DNA of 64,000 nt from Rummeliibacillus pycnus_B. Lineage in GTDB: Bacteria; Bacillota; Bacilli; Bacillales_A; Planococcaceae. How positions within the stretch are numbered: the stretch's first letter is position 1; every line of letters begins with the position of its first letter. The translations under genes were made by a program, and so were the position numbers. The stretch covers positions 62,001-126,000 of the forward strand of contig NZ_JBCMNM010000048.1 of the NCBI RefSeq assembly GCF_050459865.1, written 5' to 3'. This document shows, piece by piece, positions 18,201-25,674 of the stretch. The notes beneath the pieces were generated by a model, which was given only the letters and a program-made list of their open reading frames with translations, was not told where the DNA came from and did no database searches.

Positions 18201-18710
18201 CAGTTCAGGGTGATTATGATCAATCCCAGTATCAATGACAGCTACTTTAACCTGATTTTTCCCTGCAAGCTTTTGTGCATCTGCCGTTTTTAATAGGCTA
18301 TGCATATATTGCTCGCTTACTTTTGGGTCGACTGTTCCTGAAAGTTTGTATTTTGGACTTAGGCCTACAGATATGACTTTCTTATTCTTTTGAAGTTTTT
18401 GGATTGTCTGCTGTAGGTTCTTTTTATTTTTGACTTTAACAACTACATAATTAAGACTTTTAATATCGCTTATTACAATATTTCCACCAAGATCACTGTT
18501 AGATAATTTACTTGAATATTTAATAATAATCGTGTCATCACTATAATTTCCTGTTTTTTGGGTAGTTTCTGTCTCGTCAGTTTTACCAAGCGTTTTTAGC
18601 ATAGTTGATGCGGAGCCAGTTTTTGCGGTTGCAGCAAAGCTACTAATCGGTGTAAGAACTAATGCACAACTTAAACTAGCCGCTGCAAATTTTTTTGTAA
18701 TAGATTTCAT
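15261..18710 (-). CDS. Large secreted S8 subtilisin-family protease
   Basis: This 1149-residue exported protease has a signal peptide (1-27, S-F-A-A), an I9-like propeptide (~58-120) and a subtilase domain with Asp160 (V-I-D-T-G-I-D), His192 (D-T-H-G-T-H), oxyanion Asn284 and Ser350 (S-G-T-S-M-A-S-P). After ~415 comes a long C-terminal region of repeated beta-rich PPC-like modules, with D-W-F/D-S-Y-Y-F/D-W-Y-V-Y segments and Y-Y-L-(K/S)-V strands. It probably acts outside the cell on proteins. The start ATG follows GGGGGAATC. It is clearly related to, but not collinear with, the 997-residue subtilase at 3973. Confidence 0.92.
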   Translation of the reverse strand: MKSITKKFAAASLSCALVLTPISSFAATAKTGSASTMLKTLGKTDETETTQKTGNYSDDTIIIKYSSKLSNSDLGGNIVISDIKSLNYVVVKVKNKKNLQQTIQKLQKNKKVISVGLSPKYKLSGTVDPKVSEQYMHSLLKTADAQKLAGKNQVKVAVIDTGIDHNHPELKDSIIKRTNIINPMNPTTPDTHGTHVAGIIAGKKDNGIGGYGLDPAAKILSLDVFNGDFWTFDYTIANAILKAVDEGADVINMSLGGSLPSDVLKEAIDKAISKGVVVVAAAGNEASDMAVYPAKYEGVISVGSINKEKKLSYYSSYGPSTDVVAPGEDVYSSFYDLQKGSTFTKLSGTSMASPVVAGTVALLLSKHPNLKPAEVEYILEKTATDLGEKGFDNKYGSGLINPVAALKFDVKKIPSLVTAKWGEKEILNNAEKIVAPAEIKHNFTKPSEQKWVKLPVEKGQYIQASLAGASQYDYKMTIQFFGDNEQQKTEVNDVTEGKTEGKLIQAPFSGTVAIGIKDVNGSYDDSNAKQSHATLKVDKLDQLPEDETTLETPIKIENWPYSKDGLLMTGEKSDEDYFHFTSKEAQLMKFSVTGIPGVDLSLSVYEKEQIFPSMSDEGGKEIPSEGIPSEEIYPLFSSNNGGTSVGETLMFQTEPNKEYYLKVTNNSSFSDFNILQLLFGNFGGIGDKGPAASAIPYSVNLEGKAIPEDEDGLDESTLYKEEGEGITIYGGNFASTFLEMGPSDSSKQIELLESGARSYQLGGSATGYLQNTSDQDWFKLTPTSDGIYQFNLPTPSKNIPTVSLYEVVTEEGEDGKTYQNLSTVATNEDWDSEDWIKDHFVASLKANKKYYLSVSPNYNLFQIPYDGYQITSKLLVSNQSDKYEENDKPEQAKTFPTTGVTANFSTANDIDSYYFTAPKDSIYGVKFSRTELTSSLKSKYPKELLAPFFGLIQISEDVNKNHKLDEQDIDRSSYIMNITEDGTNTGSFEAKKGISYFVIAHSFVDSMAGITLWPYQLKINPVNKQDEDAKSKITKNQPSKPLKFKKNSSKLYSATGFFNSGYEDGDSDWYVYESKKANQVTLSLDAGKEIDGMIEIYRNGKRVAKSDIYEQGDKEIVSLNLNKGTYYVKVRDSKGRSSIDPYKLSLKIK

Positions 18711-19327
18711 AAGATTCCCCCTTAATGAAACAACTATAAAATTATTAATATAGTGTTCCTATAATGTTAATATATACCATTATAGTTTATATATTCTTTA
18801 AAAAATATAGAAAATTTGAAATATTTTTAACAATTTATAAAAAATGTAAATAAATTAATCGAAATCCATTTTAGGTTTTTTAATATGAACATTTCATATA
18901 TCCGATTATTTCATTGTGGAGCGAAAGACGGCGAGTCCTCGAAAATGCATTCGCATTTCCTTCTTGCGACGAGTAATCGCAGGAGCACATCTTTTAAAGA
19001 ACAAAGCCTAAGAACGCCACTTCCTGTGGCAACGGCTTCGTGACCAACATCGTGTTGGCTCGAGGAGATTGAAGCCAAGCCCGTGGAAAGCGCCGTCTGT
19101 AGCGAAACATTTAAATCTGAATAATGAAAAGTGAATGTGTTGAAATAAAAAATGCATTCTAAGTGAAGCTGTATAAAAATTATCAGTACTCTTTAACAAT
19201 CCCAATATAAAGTAAAGGAAATAGTAGTAGGTGAATGTAATTTTGGTGATAAATGTTCATAATATAGATTCTTCGTGGTTATAATTTTAGGTGGTATAAT
19301 TAGCTTATAAAAGGGAGGTATAAAGTT
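18711..19327. other. 617-bp intergenic region with a palindromic repeat
   Basis: The first ~190 bases are strongly AT-rich and hold the subtilase promoter. The middle holds the GC-rich palindromic element at 18915-19111. The last part carries two overlapping TATAAT boxes (19280-19285 and 19295-19300) before the stress-protein gene, without a good -35. No coding region was found. Confidence 0.6.
18915..19111. repeat. GC-rich palindromic intergenic repeat (copy 1)
   Basis: The element is bounded by GCGAAAGACGGCG (about 18920-18932) and its inverted counterpart CGCCGTCTGTAGCG (19091-19104). Inside it has GAGTCCTC, GCAGGAGCAC, GGCTCGAGGAG and CCCGTGGAAAGCG blocks. These match the widespread Bacillaceae intergenic repeat with the theme 'gactcctgcggg ... 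gaggaggct ... cccgcggaaagcg'. Its base composition is sharply different from the flanks. It is non-coding; function is unknown. Confidence 0.65.
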
Positions 19328-19765
19328 ATGTTATTTACTTATAAAAACATTATTGTTGGTATTGATGGTTCAAAAGAAGCTGAGGTTGCATTTAAAAAAG
19401 CTGTAGAAATTGCCAAACGAAATAACGCTACGCTACATTTGGTTAGTATCATTGATTCTCGTGTGTATTCTGCGCTTGAAGCTTATAATTTTTCAGAAGA
19501 AGAAAAACGCGCTGAAGAATTTGCTACAACTTTGTTGGAAGACTATAAAGAAGCTGAAACCGCTGGTATTGAAAATGTCAATATAATCGTACAATACGGT
19601 TCTCCTAAATCAGCAATTACTCAAGATATTGCTAAAAAAGTGGAAGCGGACTTGATTGTTTGTGGTGCAACTGGTCTTAATGCAATTGAACGCTTCTTAG
19701 TCGGCAGTGTTACAACAGGTATCGTTCGCTCAGCTGATTGCGATGTACTTGTTGTCCGTCCATAA
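19328..19765 (+). CDS. Universal stress protein, UspA family
   Basis: This 145-residue single-domain Usp has the first strand I-I-V-G-I-D-G-S and the ATP-binding pattern G-A-T-G-L-N-A-I-E-R-F-L-V-G-S-V-T (G-2x-G-9x-G-S) at ~117-133, so it probably binds ATP. The ATG follows GGGAGGT. Usp proteins help survival under starvation or stress in the cytosol. It is monocistronic, with a terminator shared with the convergent transporter operon. Confidence 0.92.
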   Translation: MLFTYKNIIVGIDGSKEAEVAFKKAVEIAKRNNATLHLVSIIDSRVYSALEAYNFSEEEKRAEEFATTLLEDYKEAETAGIENVNIIVQYGSPKSAITQDIAKKVEADLIVCGATGLNAIERFLVGSVTTGIVRSADCDVLVVRP

Positions 19766-19943
19766 TAAGCACAGACAATTTGCAACAAAGCTATAATATG
19801 TCAGTATTAAAAATATAGAACAATAAATTTTGTGGAGAAGAAATGGAACTGTTTCTACTAATTTAAAGTATAAAAGAATTGCGAGTATCGTTATTTTTAT
19901 TTCTTAAAATATTTCCATACTCCCAAAAGGTATAGAACCAATA

Positions 19944-19986
19944 AAAAAGCTGACCAAAGAATTTTATTTCTCTGGTCAGCTTTTTA
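19944..19986. terminator. Bidirectional terminator
   Basis: AAAAGCTGACCA pairs with TGGTCAGCTTTT, with A and T runs on the two sides. It serves usp (plus) and the ABC transporter operon (minus). Confidence 0.85.
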
Positions 19987-20011
19987 TTTTATTCCTTCTA
20001 TAATCTGATTA

Positions 20012-20758
20012 CTATTTTAAGCTTCGGTTAAGGAACGCTTTTGTTCGTTCGAATTGTGGATTGTCAAATAATTCTTGAGGAGTACCAGACTCTAGAATCT
20101 CACCGTTGTCCATGAATACGACACGGTTAGCAACTTCTCTAGCAAATCCCATTTCATGGGTTACGACGATCATCGTCATATGTTCTTCTGCTAAATCTTT
20201 CATAACTTGAAGTACTTCACCAGTTAGTTCAGGGTCTAGAGCAGAAGTTGGCTCATCAAATAACATAATTTCAGGATCCATCATCAATGCTCTAGCAATC
20301 GCTACACGTTGTTTTTGACCACCCGAGAGTTTTGCAGGGTATGCAGAAGCTTTGTCAGCAAGTCCAACTTTCTCTAAAAGCTCCATGCTACGACTACTAA
20401 TATTTTGGGAGGATTCTTTCTTTACTAAACGTGGTGCCATTTCGAGATTCTCTTGGACCGTAAGATGTGGGAAAAGATTAAAATGTTGAAATACCATGCC
20501 CATTCTAGAAGTGACGCGTTTAATCTCTTGTGGTTTTGCATAAACCCCATCTTTTACAAGATAATCACCCGCTACTGCAATACTTCCACCATTTATTTCT
20601 TCGAGATGAACAAGACTTCTAAGCATTGTACTTTTACCAGATCCAGAGGGTCCAATGACCGCTACTACATCATTTTTATTTACATCAAATGTAATTTGTT
20701 TTAATACATCAAGATTGCCAAATGATTTTTTTAACTTGGATACTTCAATGATAGCCAT
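20012..20758 (-). CDS. Polar amino-acid ABC transporter, ATP-binding protein
   Basis: The ATPase (248 residues from ATG 20758) has Walker A G-P-S-G-S-G-K-S-T (~35-43), Q-loop F-Q-H-F-N-L-F-P-H, signature L-S-G-G-Q-K-Q-R and Walker B M-L-F-D-E-P-T. The F-N-L-F-P-H sequence is typical of the GlnQ/HisP/ArtM class. I chose the ATG because AGAGGAG lies eight bases upstream; the GTG nine bases earlier overlaps that site. It powers uptake through the adjacent permease. The specificity (cystine, glutamine, arginine or other) cannot be read from this subunit. Confidence 0.92.
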   Translation of the reverse strand: MAIIEVSKLKKSFGNLDVLKQITFDVNKNDVVAVIGPSGSGKSTMLRSLVHLEEINGGSIAVAGDYLVKDGVYAKPQEIKRVTSRMGMVFQHFNLFPHLTVQENLEMAPRLVKKESSQNISSRSMELLEKVGLADKASAYPAKLSGGQKQRVAIARALMMDPEIMLFDEPTSALDPELTGEVLQVMKDLAEEHMTMIVVTHEMGFAREVANRVVFMDNGEILESGTPQELFDNPQFERTKAFLNRSLK

Positions 20759-20773
20759 AATGACCACTCCTCT

Positions 20774-21433
20774 CTATTCAAATGTAAACCGACGTTCAAT
20801 CCATTTAAAGATTAATGTAAGTATTAGGGTCATGATAAGATACATAAATCCTGCAACAAAGAATGGAACGATCGTAAAATCACGGTTTACTGCAGCTTCT
20901 GCATAGTGTAATAATTCAGGAACAGCTACTGCATAGAGTAATGCTGTATCCTTCACAAGTGTGACCGATTCGTTTGCTAACGATGGAATAGCAATACGGA
21001 ACATCTGTGGCAGAATAATACGTGTTGTTGTTTGGAATTTATTTAACCCAAGGACTTGTGCGGCTTCATATTGGCCTTTATCAATTGCTAACAAACCACC
21101 ACGGAAGATTTCTGCAAAATAAGCAGCATAGTTAAGAACAAATCCGATGCATGCTGCTGTAAAGCGGTCTAATACTAAATATTGACCAATACCTGGAATC
21201 ATGGGTAGTCCGAAGCAAATTATTAATAATTGAAGTAATAGTGGCGTACCACGCATTACATAAATATATACTTGAGCTAACCATGAGATTGGTTTAAAGC
21301 TACTTTTCACAGCCAATGTTAATAAGAAACCAAGGGGTATAGATAATACAATGGCGATTAGAAATAATAGTATGGTCATTTGTGATCCTTGTAGCATTGG
21401 TTTAATGACCGTAATGAGATAGTCTAAATTCAT
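20774..21433 (-). CDS. Polar amino-acid ABC transporter, permease
   Basis: This 219-residue His/Glu/Gln/Arg/opine-family permease has five predicted membrane segments. The M-R-G-T-P-L-L-L-Q-L motif (~60-70) and the EAA loop E-A-A-Q-V-L-G-L-N-K-F-Q at ~122-133 contact the ATPase. The start follows AGGAGGA. It lies 15 bases before the ATPase start, so the two are cotranscribed. A single permease gene suggests a homodimer. Confidence 0.92.
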   Translation of the reverse strand: MNLDYLITVIKPMLQGSQMTILLFLIAIVLSIPLGFLLTLAVKSSFKPISWLAQVYIYVMRGTPLLLQLLIICFGLPMIPGIGQYLVLDRFTAACIGFVLNYAAYFAEIFRGGLLAIDKGQYEAAQVLGLNKFQTTTRIILPQMFRIAIPSLANESVTLVKDTALLYAVAVPELLHYAEAAVNRDFTIVPFFVAGFMYLIMTLILTLIFKWIERRFTFE

Positions 21434-21526
21434 ACAAGTGTTCCTCCTAAATGAAACTTGTCGATTGACAAAAACGATTGTGCTTTATCAGAATTAGGGA
21501 AATTGCATTTTTTATTCCGATAAGAT

Positions 21527-21560
21527 AAAAACAAAACAGGTTTCCAAAAAAGGAAACCCG
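21527..21560 (-). terminator. Internal terminator between binding-protein and permease genes
   Basis: A GGTTTCC/GGAAACC stem lies on the minus strand with T-rich sequence after it. It sits between the solute-binding protein gene and the permease gene. A leaky terminator here would give more binding protein than membrane components. Confidence 0.65.
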
Positions 21561-21579
21561 ATTTTGACTGTTAATTATT

Positions 21580-22356
21580 TTACTTTAATACTTTGTTTTC
21601 ACCAAACCATTTTTTGGAAATTTCAGCAGCTGTACCGTTTTCGTTCATTTTATCAAGTGCTTTTTGTAATTTGTTAAGTAATTCTTCATTACCTTTTTTA
21701 ACTCCTACACCGTATTCTTCAGGCGCAAGGGATTCATCAAGAACTTTGAAAGTACCTTTTTGTTTTGACATATAATAATCAATTACTACTTCATCAATTA
21801 CTACTGCATCTGTACGACCACTTTTTAAGTCATTCAAGGCCATTACATTATCAGAATACTCACTGACATTTTTTATTTTTGATTTAATAGGACTAGCATC
21901 TAATGCATCTGCTGCTGAAGATTGTGCTTGTAAACCAACTACTTTACCATTTAAATCATCTAATTTATTAATTTTTGAATTGGCAAGTGTTACGACTACT
22001 TGAGAATTTTTTAAATATGGTTTTGTAAAGTTAACTTGTTTTTTACGTGCGTCCGTAATCGTATATCCATTCCAAATTAAATCGATTCGACCACTGGATA
22101 ACTCAGATTCTTTCGTTTTCCAATCAATTGGTTGAATTTGTACTTTATAACCCATTTCTTTTGCTGCAGCTTTAGCGTAGTCAATATCAAAACCAACGAT
22201 GTTATTTTTTTCATCGCGGAATCCCATTGGAGCGAATGTATCGTCAACACCTATTACAAGTGTTTTATCATCTTTGGAAGCAGAGTTAGATGAACAGCCG
22301 GCCATCACACTGAAGATCGCTACGATGAACATTGTCATAATTGCAAAACGTTTCAT
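21580..22356 (-). CDS. Amino-acid ABC transporter, substrate-binding lipoprotein
   Basis: This 258-residue lipoprotein has a lipobox V-M-A-G-C (Cys20). The mature part is a type II periplasmic-binding fold of the SBP_bac_3 family: G-V-D-D-T-F-A-P-M-G-F at ~36-46, G-F-D-I-D-Y-A-K-A (~54-62), W-N-G-Y-T-I-T and R-K-K-Q-V-N-F-T (~95-112), and a late A-V-V-I-D-E. It captures a polar amino acid and delivers it to the permease. It is the first gene of the operon and is divergent from an aminotransferase. The ligand is not determined. Confidence 0.92.
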   Translation of the reverse strand: MKRFAIMTMFIVAIFSVMAGCSSNSASKDDKTLVIGVDDTFAPMGFRDEKNNIVGFDIDYAKAAAKEMGYKVQIQPIDWKTKESELSSGRIDLIWNGYTITDARKKQVNFTKPYLKNSQVVVTLANSKINKLDDLNGKVVGLQAQSSAADALDASPIKSKIKNVSEYSDNVMALNDLKSGRTDAVVIDEVVIDYYMSKQKGTFKVLDESLAPEEYGVGVKKGNEELLNKLQKALDKMNENGTAAEISKKWFGENKVLK

Positions 22357-22902
22357 AGTTGAAAACCACCTTTGATTTATATTATTAAATATTGGTTCAA
22401 TTCACTTTAGTTCACTAGTGCGTTAATACATTATTAAGTTAGTACAGTATATCATTGTTTTGTAGAGAATGACAATAGCTTTTTTGATATATGAATTCAA
22501 GTGAATTAATGTTAGATTATTCAGTATATTATTATTCAATTTTTAGGCATCTTATTCGTAGTAGGGTATAAAAAAACAGGAGAATAAGCTTCTACTTCCT
22601 TTATTGTTAAAAACGTTCTGCTAACTTCAATAAATAAGGAAGTTTATTATAATTATTATTCAGTACCCACAGAATAATTGCGACTCTTACTAGCTGCGAT
22701 TTTATAGCAACGCCACATCTAATATATAGTATACTGAGACTAATATATTTGAAGATATAAGTAAGCTAGTAAATTAATCTACAACTGATTAATTTACATT
22801 TCTATTTTACTTAAATATTCTAAAAAATATTGACAATTCCCAATGTTTTGTGATTTGCTATGATATAAAACAAATAAATATAGTTCAGAAGGAGAATGGA
22901 TT
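22357..22902. other. 546-bp divergent intergenic region
   Basis: Promoters for the ABC operon (minus) and the aminotransferase (plus) must lie here. A TTGACA (22830-22835) and a TATGAT (22859-22864) are visible, but 23 bp apart. Several imperfect palindromes are present; the clearest is listed separately. No gene or known riboswitch was seen. Confidence 0.5.
22769..22797. promoter_or_regulatory. 11-bp perfect inverted repeat, possible operator
   Basis: GTAAATTAATC and GATTAATTTAC are perfect inverted copies with a 7-base spacer. They lie about 105 bp before the aminotransferase start in the divergent control region. No T-run follows, so an operator is more likely than a terminator. The regulator is unknown. 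Confidence 0.4.
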
Positions 22903-24072
22903 ATGGTGCAAATTTTTTCAGATAGAATGTTAAAAACAGATAGCTCATTTATTGCACAAGTTATGCGATTAACTGAGACAAAAGATATTATTTCTTTCGC
23001 AGGAGGATTACCAAATCCAATTTCTTTCCCAGTAGCGGAATTCCAAGAATCCATGAATCGCGTTTTACAACAATCAGGTGAAAGAGTTTTCCAATATTCA
23101 GGAACACAAGGCTATTTGCCATTACGTCAATGGATTGCAGATCGTTATAAAAAAAGATTTGATATAGACGTAACTGCAGATGACATCTTAATTACAACTG
23201 GTTCTCAACAAGGATTAGATTTGATGGGGAAAGTGTTGATCAATAAAGGGGATAATGTAGCTGTAGAAAGCCCTTGTTATCTTGCGGCTATTCAAACCTT
23301 TTCACTTTTTGAACCAAACTTTTTGCCAGTTAGCCTTGAAGATGACGGCTTAAATTTAGAAGAACTAGAAGCTACACTGAGAAATGATAATGTGAAATTA
23401 TTATATACTGTTCCGAATTTCCAAAATCCTACTGGGTTAACGTATTCAAGAGAAAAAAGAGAAGCTATTTATGAAATTATCAAGAAAACGGATACGATTT
23501 TAATTGAAGACGATCCATATGGTGAACTTCGTTATGAAGGAGAATCATTACCATATATTGCAGGTGGGAAATCTGACAACAGTGTATTATTTGGTTCATT
23601 CTCAAAAACATTATCACCAGGAATGCGTATTGGTTTCCTATGTACAACGAATAAAGAGTTAATGGGTCATTTAATCGCAGCAAAACAATCTTCAGATTTG
23701 CATACAAATGTAATTTCTCAATATGCAATCTATGATTATTTGGCAAATAATGATTATGATAAGCACATCAGCCAAATTACAGAATTGTATAAAGAACAAT
23801 GTAATTCGATGATTGCTTCTATGGAAAAATATTTACCAGCTCATGTTACATTCACAAAACCAGAGGGTGGTATGTTCTTATGGGCTGACCTAGGAGAAGG
23901 CGTATCATCCGTGGAAGTCTTTAATCGTGCGATTGAAAATAAAGTAGCCTTTGTTCCGGGGGATCCATTCTATACGAATGTAAAAGGTGCAAGCACATTA
24001 CGACTAAATTATACGAATTCAGATCAAGCAACAATTGATGAAGGAATTAAGCGTTTGGCATCGGTATTATAA
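22903..24072 (+). CDS. PLP-dependent aminotransferase, class I/II (LysN/2-aminoadipate type)
   Basis: This 389-residue fold-type I aminotransferase has Y-S-G-T-Q-G-Y near 65, the P-N-F-Q-N-P-T-G motif (171-178), the E-D-D-P-Y-G-E-L-R block (202-210) and the PLP lysine K235 in G-S-F-S-K-T-L-S-P-G-M-R-I-G. The C-terminal R-L-N-Y-T supplies the carboxylate-binding Arg. The layout matches the LysN/MocR-like aminotransferase domain without a DNA-binding part. Substrates in this group include aromatic amino acids and 2-aminoadipate. It is divergent from an amino-acid importer, which suggests use of the imported amino acid. Confidence 0.88.
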   Translation: MVQIFSDRMLKTDSSFIAQVMRLTETKDIISFAGGLPNPISFPVAEFQESMNRVLQQSGERVFQYSGTQGYLPLRQWIADRYKKRFDIDVTADDILITTGSQQGLDLMGKVLINKGDNVAVESPCYLAAIQTFSLFEPNFLPVSLEDDGLNLEELEATLRNDNVKLLYTVPNFQNPTGLTYSREKREAIYEIIKKTDTILIEDDPYGELRYEGESLPYIAGGKSDNSVLFGSFSKTLSPGMRIGFLCTTNKELMGHLIAAKQSSDLHTNVISQYAIYDYLANNDYDKHISQITELYKEQCNSMIASMEKYLPAHVTFTKPEGGMFLWADLGEGVSSVEVFNRAIENKVAFVPGDPFYTNVKGASTLRLNYTNSDQATIDEGIKRLASVL

Positions 24073-24080
24073 ATAAGAAA

Positions 24081-24110
24081 GGAGGGTAGATTTGAAATAA
24101 TCTATCCTCC
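24081..24110 (+). terminator. Hairpin after the aminotransferase gene
   Basis: GGAGGGTAGAT pairs with ATCTATCCTCC (11 bp). The T-run is poor, so termination may be inefficient. Confidence 0.5.
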
Positions 24111-24161
24111 TATGTTAAAAAATCATTTGATTACTACGCTTAGAGCATAAATGAAAAAGAA

Positions 24162-24380
24162 GTGAATTATTTAAACGTATGGAGAGTTCTTTTAAATCCA
24201 TGCGTTTTTTCATTGCGTCAAATAAAAAAAGCTTCTTTTAGAAATGCAACTCTCAAAAATATTCAGTTTCGTTTTTCAGAGGTAAAGAAAGTTGATTTTA
24301 GTGGCTCTACAATGGATAAATTAACATATAACTTTTTGAAGGCAGGAAAAGCTGATTTGAGTAATGTAACGATTTTGTAA
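24162..24380 (+). pseudogene. Remnant of a pentapeptide-repeat protein
   Basis: The last ~50 residues (from ~24220) match the C-terminal cap of Bacillales pentapeptide-repeat proteins, with A-S-F-R-N-A-T-L, V-D-F-S-G-S-T-M-D-K-L-T-Y and K-A-D-L-S-N-V. Intact members are usually well over 150 residues. Only the end is present here, and the preceding ~20 residues do not fit the repeat. There is no good ribosome binding site. I regard it as a 5'-truncated pseudogene. Confidence 0.65.
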
Positions 24381-24405
24381 TTTTAATTACAGTGACTCCA
24401 AAAAT

Positions 24406-24455
24406 AAAAATGCAGACTTATACAAGATATTTGTACATTGTCCTGCATTTTTTTC
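24406..24455 (+). terminator. Terminator after the pentapeptide-repeat remnant
   Basis: AAATGCAG / CTGCATTT with a bulged middle is followed by TTTTTT. It is probably the original terminator of the decayed gene. Confidence 0.7.
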
Positions 24456-24535
24456 TATTGGAAAAGTTTCGACTAGTACAATCCTTATTTGAATATATTT
24501 AAGTGATGAAAAGAATAAAGGAGATGTAAATTTTT

Positions 24536-24787
24536 TTGCCTGAATATTTGCAGAGCTCAATGTTTGAACATCAATTTTGGCTTGAAATTTTAATGAATCA
24601 CGGGCAATTTATCCGTGACTCTCTTTATCCATCTGAGAAGGAGGATATTGAACAGGCAAAGACATTTATCCAGCGCTATTCTAATCTTCACATGCAAGTA
24701 GGCTCCTTAAATGAATTAAATGCAAGCTCATTTGCTGAAACAGCAGACGAAGCAGCAGAACAGTTAAATAGGAGGAGATTTCCTTAG
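24536..24787 (+). pseudogene. N-terminal fragment of a DUF2935 protein
   Basis: The 83-residue frame starts at TTG behind AAGGAG. It carries the DUF2935 start F-E-H-Q-F-W-L-E-I-L-M-N-H-G-Q-F-I and D-S-L-Y-P-S-E-K-E. Family proteins are about 260 residues with two such four-helix units, so roughly two thirds are missing and the rest is not found in other frames downstream. The last residues look unrelated to the family. The ribosome binding site is intact, so a short product could still be made. Confidence 0.7.
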
Positions 24788-24809
24788 CATAATAGTTATT
24801 AATATGAAT

Positions 24810-24858
24810 TTGCCTATTCTTCAGAAAGAATTTTTATAATGGAGAATAGGCATTTTCC
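24810..24858 (+). terminator. Terminator after the DUF2935 fragment
   Basis: GCCTATTCT / AGAATAGGC has a long AT-rich loop and is followed by a short TTTT. Confidence 0.6.
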
Positions 24859-25026
24859 TATTAGGATATAAATAGGATGGTGGAATAATTACTTCCTTGA
24901 AACAGTTATGAAGCAAATGATAATAGATAAATATTTAAATCTAATTATTTTGATGTAAAATATAATTATCTGAATAATCAATTTAATAGTAGACGTTGCA
25001 AAAGAAATAATATTGGGGTGATTAAA

Positions 25027-25548
25027 ATGGCAATCGAACTAGTAAGAGAACATTTTAAAAAGTATGGCCTGGAGCATAAAATTATGGAATATGAAGCTTC
25101 AAGTGCAACAGTAGAACTTGCTGCAGATGCTTTGGGAGTAAAACCAGAACGCATTGCAAAAACACTTTCTTTTATAAATGAAGATAGCTGCATTTTAGTA
25201 GTAGCAGCTGGTGACGCAAAAATTGATAATGCCAAGTTTAAACACAAATTTGGGGTAAAAGCCAAGATGCTTACACCAGATGAAGTACTTGAAAAGGTTG
25301 GGCATGCGGTTGGTGGTGTTTGTCCTTTTGGCATACCAGAAAGTATTCCTGTCTATTTAGATGTATCCCTTAAAAGATTTAAAACGGTATACCCAGCATG
25401 TGGGAGTAGTAATAGTGCAATCGAGCTTTCATGCGATGAAATATTTACATATGCCAATGGACAAGATTGGGTTGATGTTTGTAAAGGTTGGCAAAAGGAT
25501 GATTTCAAAGATGGAGATTTAATAAAAAACACAAGAACATATTCTTAG
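25027..25548 (+). CDS. YbaK/EbsC family protein (aminoacyl-tRNA deacylase fold)
   Basis: The ATG at 25027 is chosen because TTGGGGTG ends seven bases before it; the GTG at 25018 overlaps that site. The 173-residue product has the YbaK/ProX editing-domain pattern: A-K-T-L-S-F near 44, G-D-A-K-I-D-N-A-K-F-K at ~61-71, the G-G-V-C-P-F-G motif near 98, and a late Y-P-A-C-G-S-S-N-S. Members deacylate mischarged tRNA(Pro) such as Cys- or Ala-tRNA in trans. It appears monocistronic. The exact tRNA substrate is unknown. Confidence 0.9.
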   Translation: MAIELVREHFKKYGLEHKIMEYEASSATVELAADALGVKPERIAKTLSFINEDSCILVVAAGDAKIDNAKFKHKFGVKAKMLTPDEVLEKVGHAVGGVCPFGIPESIPVYLDVSLKRFKTVYPACGSSNSAIELSCDEIFTYANGQDWVDVCKGWQKDDFKDGDLIKNTRTYS

Positions 25549-25674
25549 TGGTAACACACTTGTTTTGTTTAATTTTGAATATCCTAATGAAAGATCTTTG
25601 GTAGCAGAGATTCACCAATTTTCCTTCAGATGAATAAGGTATGTTAGAAAATACTATTCAAATGGAGGGGTGTT

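Noticed and set aside
24081..24110. Strong intrinsic terminator
   Set aside because: The stem is good but is followed by TATGTTAAAA and not a T-run, so it is listed only as a hairpin.
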